Counted from the stretch's first letter, positions 25,939 through 34,799 are shown. The stretch is DNA of 64,000 bases from JBHYDC01 sp051861205 (GCA_051861205.1 JBHYDC010000009.1:1-64000); one strand, 5' to 3'. Program-made: numbers and translations. Notes: generated by a model from the sequence alone, not told the origin.

Positions 25939-26708
25939 CAGATCATGCCGAGTTTGAGCTTGCTCGCGAAATGGCCGACGAAGCGGTGCTCGGAAAAGCG
26001 CGTCACCACAGCTTCCATGTGGGCCCAGACCTCGCCGCCGAGGCCGGTCCACAGCTTGGCGAAGGCGCGGCCCTCGACGGCTTCGTCCGAACGGGTGTTC
26101 GAGGCGTGCTCGAAGCATTCCAGGATACGGGCGCCGGTGTAGCCGAGCTTGGCATAGTCGGCGCGCGGTTCGTTCAACAGCATATCCGGACGCTTTTGCG
26201 CGATGGTCTGGAGGGCGGCGCGCTTGATGAGGAGAAGGCCGGCGCCGCAGCCGGTGACGCGGGCGAAGGGGCCGCGCGTGACGAGTTTTCCGTCCTCGCC
26301 GAAGAGGAGATCGTCGTCGCCCCCGACGTAGGTGATGGCGCAGGCTTCCGCGACGGCCGGATCCTCGACGCGGCGGGCGGCGTCGGCAAAGGCCTGGCGG
26401 TCCCAGTCGCGGGCGGGGTAGGGGCAAGCGACGACGGACTGGTCGAAGTCGAGCATCGCGAGGACGGTTTCGGGCGAGACGGAGATATCGGGGTCGACGA
26501 GCAGGAGATGCGACAGGTTCGGGTCTGACAGGACCGTGCTGGCGAGGGCGTTGCGGGCAAAGCCTGGGAGCGCGCAGCTTGAAATCTTATGCTGAACGAC
26601 GAGTTTGGGGCGCTTCACCCGGACATGTTCGAGCAAGGCGACGACCATGTTGAGATGGACGGTGGAAATCAGGCCGCGGCTGTTCGCGGTGCCGAGGAGT
26701 ATCGCCAT
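25938..26708 (-). CDS. Putative GT-A glycosyltransferase, array member 2 (degenerate ED motif)
   Basis: This 256-residue paralog has HLLLVDPDISVS with the DxD at Asp72-Asp74, the same positions as its siblings, and GCGAGLLLIKRAALQ. The late GEDL.F..RW motif of members 1 and 3 is replaced by VEGRAFAKLWTGLG, so the putative catalytic acidic pair is lost or moved. It may have altered specificity or act as a non-catalytic partner. It is 11 bp from member 3 and overlaps member 1 by one base. Confidence 0.75.
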   Translation of the reverse strand: MAILLGTANSRGLISTVHLNMVVALLEHVRVKRPKLVVQHKISSCALPGFARNALASTVLSDPNLSHLLLVDPDISVSPETVLAMLDFDQSVVACPYPARDWDRQAFADAARRVEDPAVAEACAITYVGGDDDLLFGEDGKLVTRGPFARVTGCGAGLLLIKRAALQTIAQKRPDMLLNEPRADYAKLGYTGARILECFEHASNTRSDEAVEGRAFAKLWTGLGGEVWAHMEAVVTRFSEHRFVGHFASKLKLGMI

Positions 26709-26719
26709 GGCCGTTTTCC

Positions 26720-27499
26720 TCAGACCTCGCCGATCAGCATCATCTTGCGCTGGTAATTGCCGGTGACGACGCGCGAACCGGTATGGGTGATCAGACCGTC
26801 GGGCACGACCCAAAGCTCGCCGCCGCAACGCTCCACCCAGCGCGTGGTGAAGGAGAGATCCTCGCCGAGAAGAACGCCTTCATGGCCACGCCGATAGGCG
26901 AAGAAGCGGGTGAGCGGTTCGGCAAGGCCGATAGCGGCCATTTCAGGGCGGACGCGGGCTTCGATCAGCTCCGGGCAGTAGAGCCGGAGGGTTTCGAGCG
27001 CGTCGCGGCGGATGAGCAGGATGCCGGCGCCGGTCTGGTTTGCGCGGATCATGCCGGCAAGGGCGGCGGGGTCGGTCTCTTCCTGGATGTCGAAGGCGAG
27101 TTCGGAGAGGCCGGGCGTGTAGGTCGCCGAGCAGATTTCGGCAAGCAGCGGGGTGGGAAAAGCGGCGATCTTCTCGCGCAAGTCGTCGAGATCGCGGTGG
27201 CGTTGGGGCGCAATCGTGCCGACGACGGGCTTGCCGATATCGAGCATGCGGCCGATCAGTTCGGCCTGGAAGCCCATGTCGGTGTCGATGAAGAGGAGAT
27301 GCGTGAAGCGCTCGTCCTGCAACACGCGATTGGCCAGGATGTCACGGCCATGGGCGACGCTGCGGCCGATGGGGGTTTCGATTTCGAAGGTAGTGCCCGG
27401 CCGCGAGTGGGCGAAACCACCCACCAGCGCCATGACGGACTGTGCGAAAGAGACCTCGACCTCGCCGTCGGCGGAGGGAGAGCCGATCAGGATGTGCAT
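26720..27499 (-). CDS. Putative GT-A glycosyltransferase, array member 3
   Basis: This 259-residue paralog starts MHILIGSPSADGEVEVSFAQ. It has HLLFIDTDMGFQ with DxD at Asp72-Asp74, TGAGILLIRRDALE, and LLGEDLSFTTRWVERCGGEL, i.e. all three diagnostic segments intact. With member 1 it is the most complete copy and the best choice to infer the reaction. It is separated by 11 bp from both neighbours. Confidence 0.8.
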   Translation of the reverse strand: MHILIGSPSADGEVEVSFAQSVMALVGGFAHSRPGTTFEIETPIGRSVAHGRDILANRVLQDERFTHLLFIDTDMGFQAELIGRMLDIGKPVVGTIAPQRHRDLDDLREKIAAFPTPLLAEICSATYTPGLSELAFDIQEETDPAALAGMIRANQTGAGILLIRRDALETLRLYCPELIEARVRPEMAAIGLAEPLTRFFAYRRGHEGVLLGEDLSFTTRWVERCGGELWVVPDGLITHTGSRVVTGNYQRKMMLIGEV

Positions 27500-27510
27500 G
27501 GCTCAGCCCT

Positions 27511-28299
27511 TCAGACGTGACCGTTCTGGAGCTTGGTCAGGAAGTGACCGGCTACGGTATCCTCGACGCGGCGCTGCACGGGCTCCACAAAACAGGCCCA
27601 CAATTCGCCGCCGCAGCCCTCGGTCCAGCGGCGGGAGAAGCCATCGCTGTCGGAATAGAGCCCTTCGGCGCTGGCGGGCATGGGATCGAAGGCTTGGATC
27701 ACGTAGGATTGCAGGCCGAACTGGCGGTAAGGCTCGGCGCTATCGGGCAACATGATGGAAGGCAAGGTCATGGCCATCCGCTCCAGGGCGTCGCGGCGGA
27801 TGAGCAGGAGATCGTTGCCAAGCTCGGTCACTTTCATGAAGCCGTCACGCAGGACCATCTCCTTGGCACCGGCTTGCAAGGGGTCGTCCACCAGGATGAC
27901 GGAGCTGCCGCCGCCGGCGTAGTCAAGGGCGCAAACCTCGGCGTCGGCGCCGGTTTCGACGGTTTTGGCGAAGGTGGCGAAGGCGGTCCTGTCCAGCGCG
28001 CCGGTTGGATAGGTGGCGCCCGCGACGGCTTCGTCGAAGGCGATCAGCCGTTCCAGGAGGCTGGGGCGAAAGCCGACGTCGGGATCGACGAGAAGAAGGT
28101 GGGTGTAGGCGGGATCAGCGAGCACGAAGCTGGCGAAGGCGTTGCGGGCACGGTGCACCACGGTGGCCTGAGCGATCTTCAGATCCAAGGAAATGTGGTC
28201 GTAGTTCGAGCTGAAATTGGAGAAGAGTTTCACGAGCGTCTGAAGGCAGGTCGTGCTGACCGACTGCCGGTAAGCGGGCACGCCGACGAGTATCTTCAT
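27511..28299 (-). CDS. Putative GT-A glycosyltransferase, array member 4 (promoter-proximal)
   Basis: This 262-residue paralog starts MKILVGVPAYRQSVSTTCLQ. It has HLLLVDPDVGFRPS with DxD at Asp72-Asp74, GNDLLLIRRDALER, and a changed late motif YSDSDGFSRRWTEGCGGEL, where the family GEDL is replaced. It is the first gene of the four-gene operon and has a perfect CtrA box 47 bp upstream of its ATG. Confidence 0.78.
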   Translation of the reverse strand: MKILVGVPAYRQSVSTTCLQTLVKLFSNFSSNYDHISLDLKIAQATVVHRARNAFASFVLADPAYTHLLLVDPDVGFRPSLLERLIAFDEAVAGATYPTGALDRTAFATFAKTVETGADAEVCALDYAGGGSSVILVDDPLQAGAKEMVLRDGFMKVTELGNDLLLIRRDALERMAMTLPSIMLPDSAEPYRQFGLQSYVIQAFDPMPASAEGLYSDSDGFSRRWTEGCGGELWACFVEPVQRRVEDTVAGHFLTKLQNGHV

Positions 28300-28341
28300 G
28301 GCTTCAAGCGCTCCAATTTGTTTAACGAACCCTGAATGTTC

Positions 28342-28360
28342 ATGGTTAACACAGCGTTAA
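28342..28360 (-). promoter_or_regulatory. CtrA box of the glycosyltransferase array
   Basis: On the minus strand TTAA (28360-28357), seven bases, TTAACCAT (28349-28342): the full extended CtrA consensus, pointing at the first glycosyltransferase gene. This is the main sequence evidence that the array is expressed with the flagellar/cell-cycle programme. Confidence 0.8.
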
Positions 28361-28430
28361 TGCATTGCTCCGGTCCGTAACAATTCAGGGTCCCCGTGAA
28401 GGTCGATCGTCAAAGTCTGAGGTATGGCGC

Positions 28431-29630
28431 TTACACGAATTGCGCGACATAGTCTTTGATGTCGAAGATGGCGTCGTTGCGCCCGATTTCGGCGGGAAAG
28501 GCGGGATCTACGCGCAAAAACGCGCGGGGTTTGCCTGGAAGGCCGGGAGCGGCATTGCGGACGAGGCGGGCGCGGATGTCCGGTTTCAGGGCGTCGAGAA
28601 GGCGCTCGTCTAGGGCGGGATCGAGGATGGCGGGCTCGCTGGAATAGGAAATCGCCTCGGCGGCGGCGGTGGCGATACCGGCGGACTGGCGGACCTGATT
28701 GAAGGTGGCCTGATCCAGCGGGGACCGGCCATAGGCGGCCATGCGGTGATGGAGGATATAGGCCTCCGCCCAGTTTTTGGCGCCGATGTTGAGGCGAAGC
28801 GCGACGGTCTGCCGGATTTCCATGAAGCGATTTATGAGGGCGGATAGCTTGTCCTGGCCCGTCATGGCGCTGCCGGCGACGGTGCGGGCGAGGGATACGA
28901 GATATTCGATCCCGCCGCGATAGCGATCCCACTGGAACATGGTCTCGTTGTTGCCCTGCTGCTGGCGCGGATCGTTCGAAATAGCGGTGACGCGGGCGAA
29001 GGGTTCGGGGATGAACAGCACATCGGCCTGCGCCAGCGCGCGGCCGGTGTAGAGGAAGGCCCAGAAAATGAAGGGGCAGGGGCTGGAGATGGAGCGGGCC
29101 AGAACCTCGCGCCGGATGATCATGAATTCCGGGAAGATGTGCTGATTGAGCACGAAACCGGCCAATGCAGGAAGATCGCCCTCGGTGAAACGATGCTCGC
29201 GGTCGATCTTGTAGAAGGGACCCATGGGGCCGCCGCCGGGCCGCTCGTCCATCATTAGCCAGGGCGCCTGGATCATGCCGAGCTTGGGGTCTGCTTCGAG
29301 GCGGGCGATGTATTCGGCAACCTTTTCGGGGATGAGAAGATCGTCATCGCCAAGAAAGATGGCGTAGCGGCCGCGCGCGCGGCGCATGACGAAAGCGTAA
29401 TTGTCGAGAAAGCCGGAATTGCGGGCGCGGCGGTGGGCCTGGACGTTCGGATTGCGGGCAAGCGTTTCGAGGTATTCGCCCGTGCCGTCGGTCGAGCAAT
29501 CATCCGCGATGACGATCTCGAAGGGGATCTTGAGCGCTGTGAAACGCCGAAGGTGGAAGTTGACGTTGCGTTCAAGGAGCACCCGCCGGTTGAAGGTGGG
29601 AACGCAGATCGACAGAAGCGGCTCGGTCAT
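28431..29630 (-). CDS. Family 2 glycosyltransferase
   Basis: This 399-residue protein has a clear GT2 domain in its first ~210 residues: LSICVPTFNRRVLLERNVNF, IVIADDCSTDGTGEYLE (first Asp pair), and RYAIFLGDDDLLIPEKVAEY (DxD-type DDD). The ~190-residue C-terminal half is helical and not recognised; it may bind the acceptor. The start is the ATG at 29630, which overlaps the upstream gene by four bases (ATGA), so both are translated from one mRNA. No sugar can be assigned. Confidence 0.9.
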   Translation of the reverse strand: MTEPLLSICVPTFNRRVLLERNVNFHLRRFTALKIPFEIVIADDCSTDGTGEYLETLARNPNVQAHRRARNSGFLDNYAFVMRRARGRYAIFLGDDDLLIPEKVAEYIARLEADPKLGMIQAPWLMMDERPGGGPMGPFYKIDREHRFTEGDLPALAGFVLNQHIFPEFMIIRREVLARSISSPCPFIFWAFLYTGRALAQADVLFIPEPFARVTAISNDPRQQQGNNETMFQWDRYRGGIEYLVSLARTVAGSAMTGQDKLSALINRFMEIRQTVALRLNIGAKNWAEAYILHHRMAAYGRSPLDQATFNQVRQSAGIATAAAEAISYSSEPAILDPALDERLLDALKPDIRARLVRNAAPGLPGKPRAFLRVDPAFPAEIGRNDAIFDIKDYVAQFV

Positions 29631-31840
29631 TCCAGCCTCGCGATCTGATAGCGCTCGCCGGCGGCATTGGTGATCTCGATCCGGGTGCCGGTGTCGTCGA
29701 TGCGGGCGAAGTCGAGCTTTTCCGCGCCGCGCCAGCGGATGGCGATGGTTGCCTCGTCGACGCCGACCCAATCGGCAACGGGGCGGCCGGCGGCAAGGCA
29801 CACGGCATCGGGGTGGATCACGATGGGTTTGCCGGGCCAGCCCCATGCGCCGACGTGACGGGCGGCGCGGGGGCGGCCGGCGAGACGTTCGGGGATGTTG
29901 GAGATGACGCAGACGACTTGATCGGGCCGGCCGCGCCTTGGGATCACGGCGGCGATGCGGTAGGCCGGGCTCACGATGCGGAACAGGGCGAGCCACTGGC
30001 CGGGGTGCAGCACGGACAGGTGGCTGTGGCCGTCGTCGTAGCAGGCGATGACGTGGTAGTTGAGCGGCGCTGCGGCGTTCAGCTTTTGGATGAGCGAGGG
30101 CAGGGCGACGGGCTCGAAATGCTCCAGCACGTCGGCCGAGCAGCAGAGATCGGCGGGCGGGATTTCGTCGGTCAGGACATTGGTGGCGCGGAACTCGGCG
30201 TTGGCGGGCAGCGGGTCGAGAAGCGGAGAGCGGGCCCAATCGAGCGCCAGAACCCGTTCGACGCGCGGTGCGATCGCCTTGACGAAGCGGCCGTTGCCGC
30301 AGCCGACTTCGGCGATGACGCGCGGACGGGCGGCGGCGATCGTCTCGACGTGGTCGACCAGCCAATTGTTGGCTTGATAGCCGGGGTCTTTGTCGTGCAG
30401 GGCCTGATAGGCGTCCTTCGTGATGTTGCGGATGGAGGCGCCGGCGTTCGCGGCGGCGGCGGTGCCGGAGCGCAGGAGTTCGGCGGCTTGGGGGCCGATC
30501 GGGGCGCCGGTGGCGCGCCAGCTTTCAGCCAGCCCGGCATAGGCGCTGAAAGCGTCGCGCGCGATGGCGGCGAGGCCGTTCTCGGCGGAAATGGCCGCGC
30601 TGGCGCGGGCGTGGAGCTTGAGGCCGATATCGAGCGCGGCGGCCTGACCGGCTGCGTTCGGCCCGGCACTCTGATTGGCGCGGAGCGTGGCCGCCAACTC
30701 GTTAGCGGCGGCGGCGGCCTCGGTATTGGCGCGCTTCAGGGCGTCGATCTCGTGCTGGGCGCGCAAGAGTTGGCGGCGGGCGGCTTCAAGTTCGGCGGCG
30801 GTTTCGAGATCGGGCTGTACCGATGGGATGGGTACGGGCGCGGAGGATGCCGAGGGCGCGATGCCGAGGGCGGCGATGGCCCGGTCGAGGCTTTTCGCGG
30901 CGGTTTCCGGCCGACCGGCTTCAAAGCAGCATTCGGTGAGATAGTAATGAAGGAAGCGCGTGCTGGCCGAGGCGCTGAAATTGTGCTTGTCGGCGAAGAC
31001 GGCTGCGACATCCTCGATCGTGCTGATCGGTTTGGTGGCGAGTTCATATTCGCTGGCGGCGAAGGTGAAGACCGGTTTGCCGTAGACCAGCGCTTCCATG
31101 CCGACGCCGGAATTTGCGACCAGAACGGCGTCGCTGCTCTCGATCAGCGGGTGGATGGAGGCCTGGGTGACGCGCATGAAGGGATTTGCCTCGCCGGCCT
31201 CACGCAGAGCGAGTTCCACAGCGGCGTTGCGGCAGAGCGGATGGCGTTTGACGATGAGGTAGCGGCCGGTCGATTTGGCGACTTCGGCCGCGCGGCGCAG
31301 GACCGCGAGATGGTCGATCCGGGCAAAAGCGGAGACCGGATCGTCCAGAAGCTGCAACGGCATGAAAACATAGCGGCCGGGCGGCGAGAAGGGTTCGCCG
31401 GGCTGGACGTATTTGGAAAGATTGCGGGCTTTGAGGCGCAGCCGCAGGCTTTCGATTGCGGTGGTGGCGGCGTCGGTGTCGATGCGCTCGATCCGGGCGC
31501 GGTGTTCGTCGGCACGCAGCGCGAGGCTGCTCCAGCCGGAATAGCCCATGGCATCGAAGCTATGGTGGCCGAAGATCGAGGTTTCCTTGATGCGCCAGAC
31601 ATTCGCTGCGTCACCGGCGGAATGGTAGGAGATAGTGAAGCCGCCGTCGGGGGCCTTGCGGGGCACGGCATAGGAGCCGAAGGGCACAAGGCGCATTTGA
31701 ACGCCGAGCGGGCGTTTGGCGATGGCGGCGCAGAGCGTGGAAAACATGTGGCGATGGTGGCCACCGTCGAGCCGGCTCTCGAACCAGTCCTGCGGGACTT
31801 CGAGATCTACCGGGATCACGTTGTTCGAGTGTGCGCTCAT
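29627..31840 (-). CDS. Fusion: KpsS-like capsule glycosyltransferase + SAM methyltransferase
   Basis: This 737-residue two-domain protein has an N-terminal half (about 1-330) resembling capsular polysaccharide synthesis/KpsS-type GT-B enzymes, with RYVFMPLQLLDDP, YLIVKRHPLC and SDAVLVANSGVGMEALVYGK. An Ala-rich coiled linker (about 345-500) follows. The next domain is a class I methyltransferase with motif I VIAEVGCGNGRFVKAIAP and CCSADVLEHFEPVALPSL. A final ~110-residue tail is beta-rich. The fusion suggests sequential transfer and methylation of a sugar on a surface polymer or flagellin. It is translationally coupled to the GT2 gene downstream. Confidence 0.82.
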   Translation of the reverse strand: MSAHSNNVIPVDLEVPQDWFESRLDGGHHRHMFSTLCAAIAKRPLGVQMRLVPFGSYAVPRKAPDGGFTISYHSAGDAANVWRIKETSIFGHHSFDAMGYSGWSSLALRADEHRARIERIDTDAATTAIESLRLRLKARNLSKYVQPGEPFSPPGRYVFMPLQLLDDPVSAFARIDHLAVLRRAAEVAKSTGRYLIVKRHPLCRNAAVELALREAGEANPFMRVTQASIHPLIESSDAVLVANSGVGMEALVYGKPVFTFAASEYELATKPISTIEDVAAVFADKHNFSASASTRFLHYYLTECCFEAGRPETAAKSLDRAIAALGIAPSASSAPVPIPSVQPDLETAAELEAARRQLLRAQHEIDALKRANTEAAAAANELAATLRANQSAGPNAAGQAAALDIGLKLHARASAAISAENGLAAIARDAFSAYAGLAESWRATGAPIGPQAAELLRSGTAAAANAGASIRNITKDAYQALHDKDPGYQANNWLVDHVETIAAARPRVIAEVGCGNGRFVKAIAPRVERVLALDWARSPLLDPLPANAEFRATNVLTDEIPPADLCCSADVLEHFEPVALPSLIQKLNAAAPLNYHVIACYDDGHSHLSVLHPGQWLALFRIVSPAYRIAAVIPRRGRPDQVVCVISNIPERLAGRPRAARHVGAWGWPGKPIVIHPDAVCLAAGRPVADWVGVDEATIAIRWRGAEKLDFARIDDTGTRIEITNAAGERYQIARLE

Positions 31841-32024
31841 AGCCGCCGCCTGCTTCCGGCGGGGCGGCTGCCCACGCGGCGCAGCAGCCGGCAGAGCGCC
31901 TCGCGTTGGATCAGTTAGGCGATTTCAACATCGGTAGGTATGCCTAAACCGATGCGAATCACCATCGTGGAACGACCGTAGCGCAGATGTCATTGCGACA
32001 CTATTCGGGCAGCAAAAGCCCGGA

Positions 32025-32465
32025 CTATGCGGTGATGTCGAACGAACTGGTGCGGGTTTGATTTGCAGCGGTGGGATTGGCCTCGCCCCAAGCGTGGACC
32101 ATCGCGCGCATCCGCAGCACGACTTCCTCGGGGACCTGCTCGACCACGTCGCCGGATTCCGCGTCGACCTTTTTGTAGACGAGGGTGTTGGCTGCGTTGT
32201 CGAATTCGACCTTCCGATCGATTTCCGCTTCCTTGGGAAGCGTGGTCTTGGAGGATTTGCCGTTTCCGCCGGTTCGGCGCGGATCGCCGCGATTGGGGTC
32301 GGCGTTGGCGTCGGCCTGCGGGCGGGGCTGTTCGACGGCGGCGGTTTCCGCCACGGCTGCGCGGACTGGCAGATCGGTTCGTACTGCCTCTGGACTGGCC
32401 GCCGGCGCTCTTGGCACCGGCCCTGCCGAGCCGGTCAAAACCGGTCTGACGTTGCCGATTTCCAT
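32025..32465 (-). CDS. FlaG-like flagellar protein
   Basis: This 146-residue protein has a long disordered Pro/Ala-rich N-terminal half and a C-terminal FlaG-type module: KVEFDNAANTLVYKKVDAES then GDVVEQVPEEVVLRM, resembling the FlaG pattern 'V..D..TGEV.RQIP.EE...'. FlaG proteins limit filament length in some bacteria. The start is the ATG at 32465; a perfect 8-bp inverted repeat lies 20 bp upstream. It sits 204 bp from the flgN-like gene and is probably a separate unit. Confidence 0.7.
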   Translation of the reverse strand: MEIGNVRPVLTGSAGPVPRAPAASPEAVRTDLPVRAAVAETAAVEQPRPQADANADPNRGDPRRTGGNGKSSKTTLPKEAEIDRKVEFDNAANTLVYKKVDAESGDVVEQVPEEVVLRMRAMVHAWGEANPTAANQTRTSSFDITA

Positions 32466-32484
32466 GATTTTCAGTTCCCGATTG

Positions 32485-32505
32485 GTGCATGGAAGGTCCA
32501 TGCAC
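32485..32505. repeat. Perfect inverted repeat upstream of flaG-like gene
   Basis: GTGCATGG (32485-32492) and CCATGCAC (32498-32505) flank AAGGT. It lies just upstream of the FlaG-like start. It could be a dimeric regulator operator or an mRNA hairpin near the ribosome site. Confidence 0.6.
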
Positions 32506-32669
32506 ACGCATAAGGTACTGAAAAGAGTTGAAAATCAGGTTTGCTAAATCACTAAAATTCTAATTATTGCTTATGTGCAGCAATGAGCGTGATTCGGCTC
32601 TGATTCGACCGAAGCATTATCGACTTGAGGGCCGTTAAGAGATCACAAACGGCGGCAAAGTTTGATGTT

Positions 32670-33152
32670 TCAGAGTGCCGTGTTGATCGCGATCCCGCGT
32701 GCGCTGGTGGTCCCGACCGACGCAGTCGCGCCGCGCCGGCCGTAGGTGCCCGCCGATGTGGCGACGCCGACTTCGCTGGCGACCGTGCGTAAGAGATCCT
32801 CTGCGACCTCGCGGGCGGTGGCGAGCACGGCAAGGTTGGTCTGGATTTCCGACCGGAAGGTTTCGTGGCGGCGCTTCAGGTCCTCGACGGCGGCCGCGTC
32901 ATAGGCGGCGAGCGTCTTGACCTCCTCGCGCGCCAGAAGCATCAGCCGGGTGTAGAGGGCGGCTTTCTCTTCCTTTTCAGGCGCAAGCTCGGCGGCGGCG
33001 TTCAGCTTGCCCAATTTCACCAGCGCGGTTTCGCGGGAGATGACCGATTGCAGCGCGTCCATGGCGGACGCGATGTTGCGCAGAACCTTTTCGGCGATTT
33101 CAGCGGAGGTGATCCGGGGCTCGCGGGCTGGTGGACGTCTTGCGGGCATCAT
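32670..33152 (-). CDS. FlgN-like flagellar chaperone (putative)
   Basis: This 160-residue, almost entirely helical protein (coiled-coil region about 20-125) ends in a short Ser/Gly-rich tail. It overlaps the rod-binding protein gene by four bases and closes the flgI-flgJ-flgN unit. In many alphaproteobacteria this position is held by FlgN, the export chaperone for FlgK/FlgL. The sequence itself is weakly conserved, so the call rests on position, length and helical content. Confidence 0.6.
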   Translation of the reverse strand: MMPARRPPAREPRITSAEIAEKVLRNIASAMDALQSVISRETALVKLGKLNAAAELAPEKEEKAALYTRLMLLAREEVKTLAAYDAAAVEDLKRRHETFRSEIQTNLAVLATAREVAEDLLRTVASEVGVATSAGTYGRRGATASVGTTSARGIAINTAL

Positions 33153-33451
33153 GCTTTGTGCGCCTCTTGAATGGCGAGGAGTTCACGCGCGATCGGGGCG
33201 GCGAGGCCGATGCCGCCGCGCGCTGCGAAGGATTTGGCGTATTCGTCGACGAGGATTTCGCGCCAGCTCTGATTGCTGTTGTCGTCACCGCTCAAGGGAT
33301 CAATGGCGACGCCCTGGTACATGATCTTGAAGGCATCGGCGAGGAAGACGGCTTCGAAATCCCGCGCGGTCTGCATGGCCTTTTCAGCGTCGGTGGTCTT
33401 GAGCGCGGCGGGCAGCCTTGCGGCGGGTGCGGCGGCGACATCGAACTGCAT
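33149..33451 (-). CDS. Rod-binding protein, FlgJ N-terminal type (CheL)
   Basis: This 100-residue protein consists only of the rod-binding domain of FlgJ (AMQTARDFEAVFLADAFKIM, then a Gly-rich C-terminal helix FAARGGIGLAAPIARELL). The muramidase half of gamma-proteobacterial FlgJ is absent, as in Caulobacter/rhizobial CheL/FlgJ; a separate enzyme must open the peptidoglycan. The ATG overlaps the flgI stop by one base. Confidence 0.9.
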   Translation of the reverse strand: MQFDVAAAPAARLPAALKTTDAEKAMQTARDFEAVFLADAFKIMYQGVAIDPLSGDDNSNQSWREILVDEYAKSFAARGGIGLAAPIARELLAIQEAHKA

Positions 33452-34560
33452 CAGATCACCTCCACGTCAGCCTGAAGGGCGCCGGCGGCCTTGATGGCTT
33501 GCAGGATGGAAATGAGATCGCGGGGACCAAGGCCGAGCGCGTTCAGCCCGTCCACCAATTCCTGGAGCGTCACGCCGGAGCGGATGACGGCGAGCCGGCG
33601 CTCCGACCCGTCAGTGAGTTCCACCTGGGTGCGGGGCAGCGTGACGGTCTGGCCGTTACCGAAAGGCGCGGGCTGGGAGGCTTCCGGCGTTTCGGTGATC
33701 AGTACGGTGAGATTGCCCTGCGCAACCGCGACGGTGGAAACGCGCACGTCTTGACCCATGACGATGATGCCGGTGGCCTCGTCGACCACGACCTTGGCCG
33801 GCAGATCAGGCTCGACGATGAGCTGTTCGACGTCGGTCAGGAGGTCGACGATGTTGCCCTCGAACTGTGGCGGCAGGCTGAGGCGGACGGTGGCCGGATC
33901 GGTGGGGTCAGCGACGGGCGTTCCGAACAGATCGTTGATGGCAAGGGCAATGCGGCGGGCGGTGGTGAAATCCGGATTGCGCAAGGCCAGGCGCACGGTG
34001 GAAAGGGCGGCGAGGTTGAAGACGATCTCGCGCTCGACAACGGCGCCGTTGGAAACGCGGCCCTGGGTGGGAACGCCGCGGGTAATCGTAGCCGCATCGC
34101 CGGAGGCCTCGAAGCCGCCGATGGCGATGGCGCCTTGGGCGATGGCGTAGACCTCGCCGTCGGCGCCCATCAGCGGCGTGACGAGAAGCTGGCCGCCTTG
34201 CAGGCTTTTCGCATCGCCGAGCGCGCTGACGGACACGTCGATCCGGGTGCCCTGGGTGGCGAAGGGTGGTAGATGGGCGGTGACCATGACGGCGGCGGCA
34301 TTGGCGGTGCGCATGTTGACGTCGCGCACGTTGACGCCGAGGCGCTCCAGCATGGCTTGCAGGCTCTGCTTGGTGAAGGGCGAGTTGTTGAGGCTGTCGC
34401 CCGTACCCTGAAGCCCGACCACGAGGCCGTAGCCGATCAACTGGTTCTCGCGTACGCCTTCGACGTCGACGATATCCTTGATGCGCGATGCCGCTTCGGC
34501 GGCATTGCCCGTGATGATCAGAAGAATGGCGCTGATCGCGCCGAGCATTCTCAGTTTCAT
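33451..34560 (-). CDS. flgI: Flagellar P-ring protein FlgI
   Basis: This 369-residue periplasmic P-ring subunit has a signal peptide of about 22 residues (LGAISAILLIITGNAAEA) and the conserved SRIKDIVDVEGVRENQLIGY-GLVVGLQGTGDS, NVRDVNMRTANAAAVMVTA and VVDEATGIIVMGQDVRVSTV segments. It heads the flgI-flgJ-flgN unit behind a perfect sigma-54 element and is divergent from fliX. Confidence 0.97.
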   Translation of the reverse strand: MKLRMLGAISAILLIITGNAAEAASRIKDIVDVEGVRENQLIGYGLVVGLQGTGDSLNNSPFTKQSLQAMLERLGVNVRDVNMRTANAAAVMVTAHLPPFATQGTRIDVSVSALGDAKSLQGGQLLVTPLMGADGEVYAIAQGAIAIGGFEASGDAATITRGVPTQGRVSNGAVVEREIVFNLAALSTVRLALRNPDFTTARRIALAINDLFGTPVADPTDPATVRLSLPPQFEGNIVDLLTDVEQLIVEPDLPAKVVVDEATGIIVMGQDVRVSTVAVAQGNLTVLITETPEASQPAPFGNGQTVTLPRTQVELTDGSERRLAVIRSGVTLQELVDGLNALGLGPRDLISILQAIKAAGALQADVEVI

Positions 34561-34606
34561 CGCTTGTCCATCCCGTGAAGGATCACGGCTCCCCGGCTTG
34601 CAATAC

Positions 34607-34621
34607 GCAACGGACGTGCCA
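34607..34621 (-). promoter_or_regulatory. Sigma-54 promoter of flgI
   Basis: Read on the minus strand (34621 to 34607): TGGCACGTCCGTTGC, a complete match to TGGCACG-N4-TTGC. It is 47 bp from the flgI ATG. Confidence 0.85.
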
Positions 34622-34741
34622 GATCTACCAGGGGTCGTGAATTACTCGCTAAGGGCTTGAACCGGAACACCTTTCGGCTTAGGCAATGTGCGAATCAAGC
34701 TGCGTTTTGTGCGAGGCCGATGGGTATTTTTTGCCGGGATG

Positions 34742-34757
34742 TTAACGCCTCGTTAAC
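34742..34757 (+). promoter_or_regulatory. CtrA box of fliX
   Basis: TTAA (34742-34745), seven bases, TTAAC (34753-34757). It lies 43 bp upstream of fliX, which is a CtrA-dependent class II gene in Caulobacter. The flgI sigma-54 site is 120 bp away in the same divergent region. Confidence 0.8.
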
Positions 34758-34799
34758 TAATATGGTCCGTAATTGCCTTAGCTTTCAAAGGGTGGTGCG

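Noticed and set aside
29813..31918. 701-codon frame opposite the GT/methyltransferase fusion gene
   Set aside because: Gly/Asp-rich antisense shadow with no motif; the minus strand has clear family motifs.
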